Source of the DNA: Bdellovibrionaceae bacterium UBA2316 | Lineage (GTDB): Bacteria; Bdellovibrionota; Bdellovibrionia; Bdellovibrionales; Bdellovibrionaceae | NCBI GenBank assembly: GCA_002345205.1 | Contig: DDVI01000045.1 | Location: 1 to 28,135, forward strand | DNA: 28,135 nt | Direction: 5' to 3' | Shown here: positions 1 to 7,857 of the stretch, in pieces | How positions within the stretch are numbered: position 1 is the first letter of the stretch | Layout: each line of letters begins with the position of its first letter | Notes under the pieces: model-generated | Told to the model about the DNA's origin: nothing | Seen by the model: the letters and a program-made list of their open reading frames with translations, nothing else | The model's database searches: none | Program-made: the position numbers and the translations under genes

Positions 1-89
1 AATCTCATTTTGATACGAAAAATCCCGGGTCTAAAAAATCTGTAGGAAAAGACTACACCTGTCAAGCGAAGTGCGTTAAGCAACACTAA
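1..89 (+). CDS. C-terminal end of an upstream gene (partial)
   Basis: The third forward frame is open from the window edge to a TAA at 87-89 and gives 28 residues. The tail reads like a real, basic protein end, with two cysteines four residues apart (TCQAKC). An open stretch this short arises by chance fairly often, so the support is only frame openness, composition and position just upstream of the next gene on the same strand. No family can be named. Confidence 0.4.
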   Translation, partial: SHFDTKNPGSKKSVGKDYTCQAKCVKQH

Positions 90-163
90 AAACCTCATTC
101 TTTATCGGTATTTAGCGTTTTACCAGGCGAATACGACGCGCCCGTATTGCAAGTTAATTAAGA

Positions 164-1282
164 GTGTTTAAATTGCTCATCAATCTTATTTTAAAAGCGA
201 GTTTGCTATGCCTCGCAGTCTGCGCCTTAAGCTTAGTCGCAGAGGCGAATACGGGCGCCAAAATTATCCAGCTCAAATCGACCCGTGCTTACGAAGCACC
301 ACCAGTAATGGACCTTAAAACAATGGCTCAATCTATCGAGGTCTTGCGAAAATCATCGGACGATGCAAGGCAGTTAAAACAAAGCGGCGCTTCTGAAGCT
401 GAAATGGCAGAGGCGAAGCAAAACATTTTAGCCGCCATTAACACATTTGGTTCGTATCAATTTCCATCGGGGTATTTAGAGCGAAGTGAAATCGATACGC
501 TAATTGTTACACTTTTGTCGGCGTATCCAGTGGATTCGGACGTAACGAACGCAGTTACCAAGAAACTTGCAGAACTTTCGCACACGATTTTCAGCCGAAA
601 TACAGGTGATAGCTTCCTGCGTTTTCTAAATTATCAGATGGAGCTGCAGCTTCCGGCTAGTCGCCCACAGGACTGGCCCAGATTCTTGTCGCTGCTTGAA
701 GCCTCCAAGCCACATTCGAGTCAAATGGACATGCTGACGTTATTCTTCAAGAAGACTACTGATCCCGAAGTAAAGCTACGTGCATTCAACCAAATATACC
801 ACGTTTTGATTGATCCCGATTTGCATTGGTCAGGTCAGTTTTCGCCGACATTTTTAATTCTTTCCGCATTAAGAACATTTATTGCGGACGATCTTTCGAA
901 TCTAAAGCCAGAGCATTACATGAAAATTTTGGACTTGATGGTAAAAGTGGAAAATACAAGGCAAATAGATCCAATGTCTCAAGACGATTTAACCCGAATC
1001 ATGATGAATTACGCTGAAATCCGAATTGAATTTGAAGAGAAAATTATTTTACGAGCGAATTCCTTGTCACACTACGGATTAATTTTGGGTGAATTAAGCA
1101 AGCAGGTTGATAGTGGCAAAATCTTAACGCCAGTTCAAGAAAACCTACTTAGAAAGTTGAAACTAAAGACAGAGGAACACATTTTAACACGACAAACATT
1201 ATTAGGGGAATTAAAGCGGGGACGAATTATCCCATTCAGAAGAGCGGCACCGACGTGCCACTCTTTCTATGGTGGTAATTAA
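164..1282 (+). CDS. Exported protein of unknown function, mostly helical
   Basis: A 372-residue protein with a clear Sec signal peptide: basic start, a hydrophobic core at about residues 4-25, and a likely signal peptidase I site after AEA near residue 28. The mature part looks mostly alpha-helical and charged, with many Leu/Glu/Lys heptad-like stretches (for example around residues 240-350) and no catalytic motif that I recognise. The frame opens with GTG at 164; the sequence before it (TTAAGAG) is a weak ribosome binding site. A TTG three codons further in is the only near alternative. The stop overlaps the end of the convergent biotin-carrier gene by 4 bases (1279-1282). Predicted periplasmic or surface protein; function unknown. 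Confidence 0.75.
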   Translation: MFKLLINLILKASLLCLAVCALSLVAEANTGAKIIQLKSTRAYEAPPVMDLKTMAQSIEVLRKSSDDARQLKQSGASEAEMAEAKQNILAAINTFGSYQFPSGYLERSEIDTLIVTLLSAYPVDSDVTNAVTKKLAELSHTIFSRNTGDSFLRFLNYQMELQLPASRPQDWPRFLSLLEASKPHSSQMDMLTLFFKKTTDPEVKLRAFNQIYHVLIDPDLHWSGQFSPTFLILSALRTFIADDLSNLKPEHYMKILDLMVKVENTRQIDPMSQDDLTRIMMNYAEIRIEFEEKIILRANSLSHYGLILGELSKQVDSGKILTPVQENLLRKLKLKTEEHILTRQTLLGELKRGRIIPFRRAAPTCHSFYGGN

Positions 1283-1803
1283 GTTTCAAACTTAATAAGA
1301 ACAGCGCCAGATTCTACACTAGCACCTTGTTTAACACAGATTTCTTTGATTTTAACTTCACGAGTAGAACGCATTTCGTTTTCCATTTTCATTGCTTCCA
1401 TGATTAACAATGGCTTGTTAGCGGGAACAACATCACCTGCTTTAACGAAAATTTCGATTACTTTACCTGGCATACCTGATTTCAATTCATTCGCACCAGA
1501 AGACCCGCCGCCTTTTTTTAATGATTCGTGTAACAACATTTCATCATTAAAAATTTTGATACTACGGAACGAGTTACGCGCAAATACCGTGTACTCTGTA
1601 TCTTTACCCAGTACGTCGATTAAATACGACTGACCTTGGAATAGAAAGCTGACGTACTCTTCTGCGGACTTAAAATCGCTTTTAGAAATATCGTGATGCT
1701 GCCATTCAGAACCCTGTGCTTGCAAAGACACTTTCCATGAATGACGAGTTTCCGATACGTCTACTTTATATTTTCGGCCTTGAATTTCTGCTTCAAAATA
1801 CAT
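1279..1803 (-). CDS. Biotin carboxyl carrier subunit of acyl/propionyl-CoA carboxylase
   Basis: This 174-residue protein carries the biotin that shuttles CO2 between the biotin carboxylase and the carboxyltransferase encoded just upstream. The C-terminal 70 residues are a biotinyl domain with the biotinylation motif EAMKMEN; the modified lysine is K139. It is preceded by the usual G-x-V-x-x-(I/V)-x-V-K-x-G-D-x-V half-motif at about 113-126. The first 90 residues resemble the beta-rich BT segment that joins the two domains in fused PccA proteins. The gene starts 10 bases after the biotin carboxylase stop. The ribosome site AGGAG overlaps that stop codon, so the two are translationally linked but separate. 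Length and order match the C-terminal part of a fused PccA. Biotin protein ligase must act on it; none is encoded here. Confidence 0.9.
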   Translation of the reverse strand: MYFEAEIQGRKYKVDVSETRHSWKVSLQAQGSEWQHHDISKSDFKSAEEYVSFLFQGQSYLIDVLGKDTEYTVFARNSFRSIKIFNDEMLLHESLKKGGGSSGANELKSGMPGKVIEIFVKAGDVVPANKPLLIMEAMKMENEMRSTREVKIKEICVKQGASVESGAVLIKFET

Positions 1804-1813
1804 GGATCGACTC

Positions 1814-3325
1814 CTACGCTAATCGCATCGACATTTTACGGCCAATACGTTTCCAGTTAGAGGTAATATTTAGATGTCTGACGTCTTTTGATTTACGGCT
1901 GTTGTAGGCCGTAATTGCCGCCGCAATTAAAAACACGGGGTCTTCAATTTGTTTAAACATCATTGGCTCAATAACTTCAAAATTTTTCTCTATAAACTGA
2001 GTCGTGTAAGAAGCATCTCTGAATGTCGGATGATCCAGAATCGTCTTATGAAGAACGATGTTTGTTTTAATACCCGTTAATACGAACTCAGAAAGAGCGC
2101 GTTGCATACGACGAATCGCTGCCTCACGCGTATCACCCCAGGTGATTAATTTTGCAATCATTGGATCATAGTAAATAGGAACTTCGTAACCGGGATACGC
2201 ATAAGAATCCACACGCATGAAAGGGCCTTGTGGGTGTCGACACGCGCGAATCACACCTGGGTGTGGCTTGTACGTAATCGGATCTTCAGCGCAAATACGA
2301 GTTTCTATCGCATGACCTTTGATCTTAACGTCTTCTTGCTTAAAGCTTAAAGGTCGACCAGCCGCCACGTATATTTGTTCTTTTACTAAATCGATACCCG
2401 TAATGGCTTCTGTGATCGGATGTTCCACTTGCAAACGAGTATTCATTTCCATGAAGAAGAATTCTTTAGTTTTGTTATCGAAAATGAATTCAATAGTGCC
2501 AGCACCTACGTAATCAATTTGCTTTGCTGCGCGAACAGCCGCGTCACCCATTTTTTGACGAACGGAATCTGGCACTGAGGGCGACGGAGCTTCTTCGATA
2601 ATTTTTTGGTGACGACGTTGTACTGAACATTCGCGATCAAATAGGTGGCAAACATTTCCATGTTTATCACCGAATACTTGGATTTCGATATGCTTTGGAT
2701 CGTTTACGAACCTCTCCATGTACACTGTTGGATCTGCGAAGTAGTTCTGACCCTCTGAACGACACGCGCGAAAGGCGCTTTCTAATTCAGAATCTTGGCG
2801 AACCACACGCATTCCCTTACCGCCACCACCAGCCGACGCTTTGATGATCACAGGGAAGCCGATTTCAGCAGCGACTCTGCGCGCGTCTTCGATTGTGTCA
2901 ATGCCGCCATCAGAACCAGGAACGGTTGGAACGTTAGCTTTCTTCATTAAAGCTTTAGCCGATAATTTATCTCCCATTGATTCGATGTTACCCACCGTTG
3001 GACCGATAAATGTAATACCCGCATCTGTACACGCTTTTACGAAATGTGAATTTTCAGAAAGGAAACCGTAGCCTGGATGGATGGCATCCACTTTAGCTTC
3101 TTTTGCCACTTCTATAATTTTTGGAATATTTAAATACGATTCTTTAGATGGTGCCGGCCCAATGTTGTAAGCTTGATCCGCCAAGAATACGTGCAAGCTA
3201 TCGCGATCCGCATCGCTGAATACTGCGACGGATTGGATCCCAAGCTCGCGACAGGCACGAGTAATACGAATCGCAATTTCTCCACGATTCGCAATTAGAA
3301 TTCTTTTAAAAGGTAATTTGTCCAT
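1814..3325 (-). CDS. accC: Biotin carboxylase subunit (AccC/PccA N-terminal type)
   Basis: ATP-dependent biotin carboxylase that uses bicarbonate to make carboxybiotin on the carrier protein. The 503 residues contain the N-terminal fold with ILIANRGEIA (9-18), the glycine-rich ATP lid SAGGGGKGMRVV (164-175), the RECSVQRRHQKIIEE block (231-245) and the metal/bicarbonate site MEMNTRLQVEHP (292-303). Bacterial AccC is usually about 450 residues. The extra 50 C-terminal residues match the start of the linker found in fused propionyl/methylcrotonyl-CoA carboxylase alpha chains, so this is better seen as the first part of a split PccA than as classic AccC. It lies between the carboxyltransferase (27 bases upstream) and the carrier protein (10 bases downstream). 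The operon reads carboxyltransferase, biotin carboxylase, carrier. Confidence 0.92.
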   Translation of the reverse strand: MDKLPFKRILIANRGEIAIRITRACRELGIQSVAVFSDADRDSLHVFLADQAYNIGPAPSKESYLNIPKIIEVAKEAKVDAIHPGYGFLSENSHFVKACTDAGITFIGPTVGNIESMGDKLSAKALMKKANVPTVPGSDGGIDTIEDARRVAAEIGFPVIIKASAGGGGKGMRVVRQDSELESAFRACRSEGQNYFADPTVYMERFVNDPKHIEIQVFGDKHGNVCHLFDRECSVQRRHQKIIEEAPSPSVPDSVRQKMGDAAVRAAKQIDYVGAGTIEFIFDNKTKEFFFMEMNTRLQVEHPITEAITGIDLVKEQIYVAAGRPLSFKQEDVKIKGHAIETRICAEDPITYKPHPGVIRACRHPQGPFMRVDSYAYPGYEVPIYYDPMIAKLITWGDTREAAIRRMQRALSEFVLTGIKTNIVLHKTILDHPTFRDASYTTQFIEKNFEVIEPMMFKQIEDPVFLIAAAITAYNSRKSKDVRHLNITSNWKRIGRKMSMRLA

Positions 3326-3352
3326 AATGTCTCCTTAGCCTCTAAATGTGTT

Positions 3353-4912
3353 CTAAAGGGGGATATTTCCGTGCTTCTTGGCCGGGTTTACATCTTTTTT
3401 GTTTTTTAGCATCTCTAGTGCGTCGATAATGCGCTTACGAGTTAATGCCGGCTCAATAACTTCATCTGTGTAGCCCAGTTCTGCGCTAACATATGGGTTA
3501 TTGAATTTCTTTTCGTATTCCGCAATTAAACGAGCACGTTCTGCCGCAGGGTCTTTTGCTTTTTCAATTTCCGCACGTGAAATAATGCTAACGGCACCTT
3601 CCGCACCCATTACGGCGATTTCTGCTGATGGGTAAGCTAAATTCACATCGGCTCTTAACAATTTAGAACCCATAACGATGTACGCACCACCGTACGCTTT
3701 ACGAGTCACTACCGTTACTTTAGGAACTGTAGCTTCCGCGTAAGCGTAAAGTAATTTAGCACCGTGAGTGATGATACCATTCCATTCTTGATCTTTACCT
3801 GGCAAGAAACCGGGAACGTCTACGAAACTTACGATTGGGATATTGAACGCATCACAGAAGCGGATGAATCGAGCGGCTTTTCTAGACGCTTCAATGTTTA
3901 AACATCCCGCTAGAACTTGCGGCTGATTACCTACGATACCTACCGGGCGACCGTTAAAACGCGCAAAACCAACAACGATATTCATCGCATAGTCTTTGTG
4001 TACTTCTAAGAAATAACCCTCATCCACGCACTCTGTGATAACTTGTACGATGTCGTAAGGCTTTTTGGGATTATCAGGAATTAATGTATTTAAAGATTCA
4101 ACGATACGGTCTGGGCGATCATTCGTTGGCAAGATCGGGGCATCATCAAGATTATTCGCAGGTAAGAAGTTTAACAATTCGCGAATCATCAACAAGCAGC
4201 TCTTGTCATCGTCCACAGCGAAATGTGCAACACCTGATTTTTGAGAGTGCATACTAGCGCCGCCTAAATCTTCTTTAGTCACATCTTCATGAGTTACTGT
4301 TTTGATTACATCAGGACCAGTAACGAACATGTAACTAGATTTATTAACCATGAATACGAAGTCAGTAATACTTGGGGAATAAACCGCACCACCGGCACAT
4401 GGACCCATGATTGCCGTGATTTGCGGGATCACCCCGCTACTGGTTACGTTGCGAGTGAAAATGTCAGCGTAACCACCAAGCGATTCAATACCTTCCTGGA
4501 TACGCGCGCCTCCAGAGTCATTAATAGAAATAAAGGGAGCTCCGTTTTTGCCAGCAAGATCCATAACTTTACAAATCTTGTTTGCTTGCGTGCGTGACAT
4601 GGATCCGCCGAATACAGTGAAGTCTTGGCTGGAAACATAAACTAGCTTTCCATTTACGCGACCGTACCCTGTGATAACACCATCACCCGGAGTTAATGTT
4701 TTCTCCATGCCGAAGTTAGTACATCTGTGAGTCATCAAGCGATCTGTTTCAACGAAACTGCCTGGATCAAGCAATACATCTAATCGTTCGCGCGCCGTCA
4801 GGCGTCCGCCTTTTTTGTGTTTAGCCACGCGGTCTTCACCGCCGCCTTTCATGGCGTCTTCATTTTTTCTTTCAAGCTCTTGAATTTTCAAGAGGTTCAA
4901 ATTGGTTTCCAT
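3353..4912 (-). CDS. pccB: Acyl-CoA (propionyl/acetyl-CoA) carboxyltransferase beta subunit
   Basis: A 519-residue biotin-dependent carboxyltransferase that moves CO2 from biotin to an acyl-CoA, giving methylmalonyl-CoA from propionyl-CoA or malonyl-CoA from acetyl-CoA. Both crotonase-type halves are present. The N-terminal half has the NDSGGARIQEG (131-141) and MGPCAGGAVYSPS (169-181) oxyanion loops. The C-terminal half has VDVPGFLPG (364-372), RKAYGGAYIVMGS (404-416) and the family end KHGNIPL. The full-length match to PccB/MmdA is strong. The residue that sets acyl-chain choice in Streptomyces enzymes is Ile here (I412), the type seen in broad-range acyl-CoA carboxylases rather than the Asp of strict PccB. 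It has a good ribosome site (GAGGAG) and is the first gene of the carboxylase operon. asnS ends 54 bases upstream and may be co-transcribed. Confidence 0.93.
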   Translation of the reverse strand: METNLNLLKIQELERKNEDAMKGGGEDRVAKHKKGGRLTARERLDVLLDPGSFVETDRLMTHRCTNFGMEKTLTPGDGVITGYGRVNGKLVYVSSQDFTVFGGSMSRTQANKICKVMDLAGKNGAPFISINDSGGARIQEGIESLGGYADIFTRNVTSSGVIPQITAIMGPCAGGAVYSPSITDFVFMVNKSSYMFVTGPDVIKTVTHEDVTKEDLGGASMHSQKSGVAHFAVDDDKSCLLMIRELLNFLPANNLDDAPILPTNDRPDRIVESLNTLIPDNPKKPYDIVQVITECVDEGYFLEVHKDYAMNIVVGFARFNGRPVGIVGNQPQVLAGCLNIEASRKAARFIRFCDAFNIPIVSFVDVPGFLPGKDQEWNGIITHGAKLLYAYAEATVPKVTVVTRKAYGGAYIVMGSKLLRADVNLAYPSAEIAVMGAEGAVSIISRAEIEKAKDPAAERARLIAEYEKKFNNPYVSAELGYTDEVIEPALTRKRIIDALEMLKNKKDVNPAKKHGNIPL

Positions 4913-4966
4913 CGATACTCCTCAGGAACAAAGTTTAAAAATCAGAAATTAAAATATTTATTAAAT

Positions 4967-6256
4967 TTAAGGATAACTGCGACCGTATAAACGAGGAAAT
5001 GGTGCCGTCTCACGAACGTGAGGCAAACCACAAATCCAAGTAACCGTACGCTCAAGGCCTAACCCAAAACCGCTGTGGGGGAATGAGCCAAAACGACGAA
5101 CATCTAAATACCACTGGAAGTCTTTTTCATCGAGATTGTGCTCTTTGATTTTAGTGAGTAGCTTTTCAATACTCTCTTCACGTTGACCACCGCCGATGAT
5201 TTCGCCGTAGCCTTCAGTTGCTAGCAAATCGCAACCCATCGCGTACCCCGGTTCCTTAGGGTCTTCTTTCATGTAGAAAGCTTTGATCGCTTGCGGGTAG
5301 TGGTGAACAAAAACTGGTTTATCAAATTTTGAAGAAACAATAGTTTCATCGGGCGCACCGAAATCATCACCAATGATAAATTCTGGATTTTCTTTTTTAA
5401 TCATTTCCGCCGCTTCTTTGTAATGTAAGCGCGGGAAGGGGCCTTTTATGTTTTCAAGTTTGCTCATATCGCGCTCGATGACACGGAATTCTTCTGCGCG
5501 ATTTTTGATCGTACGTTGGACGATGTACTCAACAAACTGTTCTGCTAATTCCATGTTGTCGTACATATCGTTAAATGCGACTTCGGGTTCAACCATCCAG
5601 AACTCGATCAAGTGACGACGAGTTTTAGATTTTTCTGCACGGAACGTGGGGCCGAAGCAATACACTTTACCAAAGGCAGCAGCAGTTGCTTCCATGTAAA
5701 GCTGACCCGATTGTGATAAGTACATTTTTTCGTCGAAGTATTTAGTTTCAAATAAATTTGAAGTTCCTTCACACGCGCTGGGCGTAAATATCGGAGCGTC
5801 TGTTAACGTGAAACCACGACCATCAAAGAAATCACGAATCGCAGAAATGATTTCGTGACGGATGCGCATGATTGCGTGTTGACGTTTTGAACGTAGCCAC
5901 AGGTGGCGATTTTCCATTAGGAAATCAGTACCGTGGTCTTTCGGAGAAATGGGATAATTTTCTGACGCTGAAATGATTTCTAGCGTTTTAGCAGCAATTT
6001 CAAAAACATTTTCATGCTTAGGATGTTTTTTAACCGTGCCTGTAATTTTAACTGAACTTTCTTGTGTGGCTTTATCGAACAATTCCATCGCAGCGTCTTC
6101 GGCTTCGCCTTTGAAGAACACACACGGAACGATTCCAGTACCATCACGTAGTTCTAAGAATTTAACTTTTCCAGAAGAGCGGGCTTGATAAACCCAACCT
6201 TTTAACTCTACTTGCTCACCAATATGATTCTTTAAATCACTAATAAAAAATCGCAT
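4967..6256 (-). CDS. asnS: Asparaginyl-tRNA synthetase
   Basis: Class IIb aminoacyl-tRNA synthetase that charges tRNA-Asn with asparagine. The 429 residues hold an N-terminal OB-fold anticodon domain (about 1-100), class II motif 2 (FRAEKSKTRRHLIEFW, 205-220) and motif 3 (GFGLGLERTVTW, near 397-408). SQSGQLYMEA (181-190) and MVEPE (221-225) are typical of AsnRS rather than AspRS. Length is slightly below the usual 430-465. Start: ATG at 6256 with ribosome site GACGAGG. The protease gene upstream on the same strand ends in its own hairpin, so asnS probably has its own promoter. Presence of AsnRS suggests direct Asn-tRNA charging, although an amidotransferase route elsewhere cannot be excluded. 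Confidence 0.96.
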   Translation of the reverse strand: MRFFISDLKNHIGEQVELKGWVYQARSSGKVKFLELRDGTGIVPCVFFKGEAEDAAMELFDKATQESSVKITGTVKKHPKHENVFEIAAKTLEIISASENYPISPKDHGTDFLMENRHLWLRSKRQHAIMRIRHEIISAIRDFFDGRGFTLTDAPIFTPSACEGTSNLFETKYFDEKMYLSQSGQLYMEATAAAFGKVYCFGPTFRAEKSKTRRHLIEFWMVEPEVAFNDMYDNMELAEQFVEYIVQRTIKNRAEEFRVIERDMSKLENIKGPFPRLHYKEAAEMIKKENPEFIIGDDFGAPDETIVSSKFDKPVFVHHYPQAIKAFYMKEDPKEPGYAMGCDLLATEGYGEIIGGGQREESIEKLLTKIKEHNLDEKDFQWYLDVRRFGSFPHSGFGLGLERTVTWICGLPHVRETAPFPRLYGRSYP

Positions 6257-6302
6257 AAAAACCTCGTCGCAATTTTTTATATGATTTAGAGGATTAATCC
6301 AA
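6257..6302 (-). promoter_or_regulatory. Candidate asnS promoter
   Basis: On the minus strand a TATAAA box (6276-6281) lies about 20 bases before the asnS ATG. TTGGAT (6297-6302) stands 15 bases further up, a short spacer. The -35 sits in the tail of the preceding terminator. Spacing is not ideal, so this is a weak prediction. Confidence 0.3.
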
Positions 6303-6303
6303 C

Positions 6304-6332
6304 CAAAATGAACCCTCAGAACAAGGGTTCAT
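6304..6332 (-). terminator. Rho-independent terminator of the subtilisin gene
   Basis: A perfect 9-base inverted repeat, ATGAACCCT (6308-6316) and AGGGTTCAT (6324-6332), with a 7-base loop. Read on the minus strand, the stem is followed by TTTT, the layout of an intrinsic terminator 11 bases after the stop codon of the protease gene. The U-tract is short, so efficiency is uncertain. Confidence 0.65.
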
Positions 6333-6342
6333 GGCGCTGCGC

Positions 6343-7587
6343 TTAACGATTTAAGTAATTGTAAGCCTTTAACAAATTAAGACGTCCGCGTGAAGACACT
6401 CTGAACTCGTGATTAGGCGTAATATCCACTGAATTTATCAAAGCTTCTTTGATTTGTGCGGGTGTTGCTTTCGGAAAAGCGCTGATTAAAACAGCGGCTG
6501 CACCCGTAACAAACGGAGCCGCCATGCTTGTGCCTTTTAAGTAGTTATATTTTTCATTTGGCGTTGTACTCATAATGGCATCACCCGGAGCCGCTAAGTG
6601 CACCAAGTTAAAGCTGCTGTTAGAGAACGACGTCATATAGTCATTCATATTTGACGCCGCTACGGTGATTTGCCCTGCTATATTAAACGCCGCAGGATAA
6701 GTAGGGTTGAAGTCAAGATCGCGACTTTCGTTTCCAGCCGCAACGACGATCAAAACACCTTTAGCCGAAATTTCATTAAATGCGTCTTTCAAAGTTGAGA
6801 CGCATACACTGCCGCCCCAGCTGGCATTAATAACCTTGGCGCCGCGTGAAACCACATAGTTCATAGCACTAATTGCATCCCCTAAAGAACCCGAACCATC
6901 GTTTGAAATAAATGGGGCTGCTACGATTTTAGCATTCGGAGCTATCCCTTTCATTAAACCACTGTGATCCGAAGCAATGATGCCGGCTACATGTGTGCCG
7001 TGTTCATTTTGGATCGTGTAATTTGCAACGCCCGTGAAATTCATGCTGGAATAGTCATCAACGTAACCATTATCATCGTCGTCTTTACCGTTGTTGGGAA
7101 TTTCTTTCGAATTAATTAAAATCTGATTTTTTAGCTGCGTATGAGCTACATCGACATACGAATCCACTACGCCGACCACAACGTTTTGGCCGAACGCATT
7201 TTTCTGCCAAACAGAATCAGCTTGAACCATGGATTGACCCCAAGTTTGTTCTGTCGCGGTAGTATTATTAGGCGTTAGCGGCTCTGACATCGCCGTCATT
7301 TCACTCTGCGTGTAGAATTGAACTTTGTGATCGAAATGAATTTTTTTGATCGACTGTAAATTCTTTTCTACGAAGTCTTGTTTGAAACTTTCAAGTGAAG
7401 TGCCGTGCTCTGTAGTGAATGTGCCATCTTCCCAATGAACGATGTACTGATTTTCGATTTCCTTAGCGCTGCAAGGATTCGTCGACTTTTCAACAAAGAC
7501 ATTTTCGGTCGTTTTGCTGCCGTCTTGGGCGCACGAGATTAAAAACATAAAGGACGCAATTATAAATGCTCGCCTTACAACATCCAT
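6343..7587 (-). CDS. Lipoprotein subtilisin-like serine protease (S8 family)
   Basis: A 414-residue secreted endopeptidase. The signal peptide ends in a lipobox, LISC, with the lipidated cysteine at C19, so the protein is probably anchored to a membrane. Residues 46-95 look like an inhibitor I9-type propeptide. The catalytic triad of peptidase family S8 is present: Asp142 (VGVVDSYVD), His196 (HGTHVAG) and Ser354 (GTSMAAPFVTGAA), with oxyanion Asn286 (AAGNES). The DDDDNGYVDDYSSMNF stretch (169-184) matches the calcium-loop region of this family. The gene stands alone with its own terminator and is divergent from the S9 peptidase. A role in degrading proteins outside the cell is inferred from family and export signal. 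Confidence 0.92.
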   Translation of the reverse strand: MDVVRRAFIIASFMFLISCAQDGSKTTENVFVEKSTNPCSAKEIENQYIVHWEDGTFTTEHGTSLESFKQDFVEKNLQSIKKIHFDHKVQFYTQSEMTAMSEPLTPNNTTATEQTWGQSMVQADSVWQKNAFGQNVVVGVVDSYVDVAHTQLKNQILINSKEIPNNGKDDDDNGYVDDYSSMNFTGVANYTIQNEHGTHVAGIIASDHSGLMKGIAPNAKIVAAPFISNDGSGSLGDAISAMNYVVSRGAKVINASWGGSVCVSTLKDAFNEISAKGVLIVVAAGNESRDLDFNPTYPAAFNIAGQITVAASNMNDYMTSFSNSSFNLVHLAAPGDAIMSTTPNEKYNYLKGTSMAAPFVTGAAAVLISAFPKATPAQIKEALINSVDITPNHEFRVSSRGRLNLLKAYNYLNR

Positions 7588-7766
7588 GTGTAACTCCGTT
7601 AGCGGTGGTCCCTATATTGATGACTCGCAAGGGGCCGGTTCTGGTGAACTCATCGACTTAAAAGACGCATGGAAAGAGTCTATTATTTAAAAACTGGACC
7701 TCTATCGAGTCGCTATTTTACCAAGAAAAAATTTGTGAAAAAAAAGAAGAAACTAATTAACCGTTT

Positions 7767-7846
7767 AGGTGTCTAGCATTTGGCACTGATCGATTTACAA
7801 CTAGATTGTGGTACCGGATCTAGTTAGACTAACAGGTGTCTATAAT
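7767..7846 (+). promoter_or_regulatory. Promoter/operator region of the S9 peptidase gene
   Basis: Candidate -35 TTGGCA (7780-7785) and -10 TAGATT (7802-7807) with a 16-base spacer. An 8-base inverted repeat, AACTAGAT (7799-7806) and ATCTAGTT (7818-7825), overlaps the -10 and would suit a dimeric repressor. A 9-base direct repeat AGGTGTCTA flanks it at 7767-7775 and 7834-7842. A TATAAT at 7841-7846 has no matching -35 and is too close to the start codon for a transcript with the visible ribosome site. An A-rich tract (7721-7760) lies upstream. All of this is pattern only. Confidence 0.4.
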
Positions 7847-7857
7847 TAGGAGTTTTA

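Noticed and set aside
125..252. Direct repeat AGGCGAATACG at 125-135 and 242-252, and a hairpin at 127-150
   Set aside because: Only two short copies and no U-tract or known motif; likely chance.
1803..1814. Frameshift breaking a fused pccA
   Set aside because: The second gene has its own AGGAG site at correct spacing and an in-place ATG, so a natural split is more likely.
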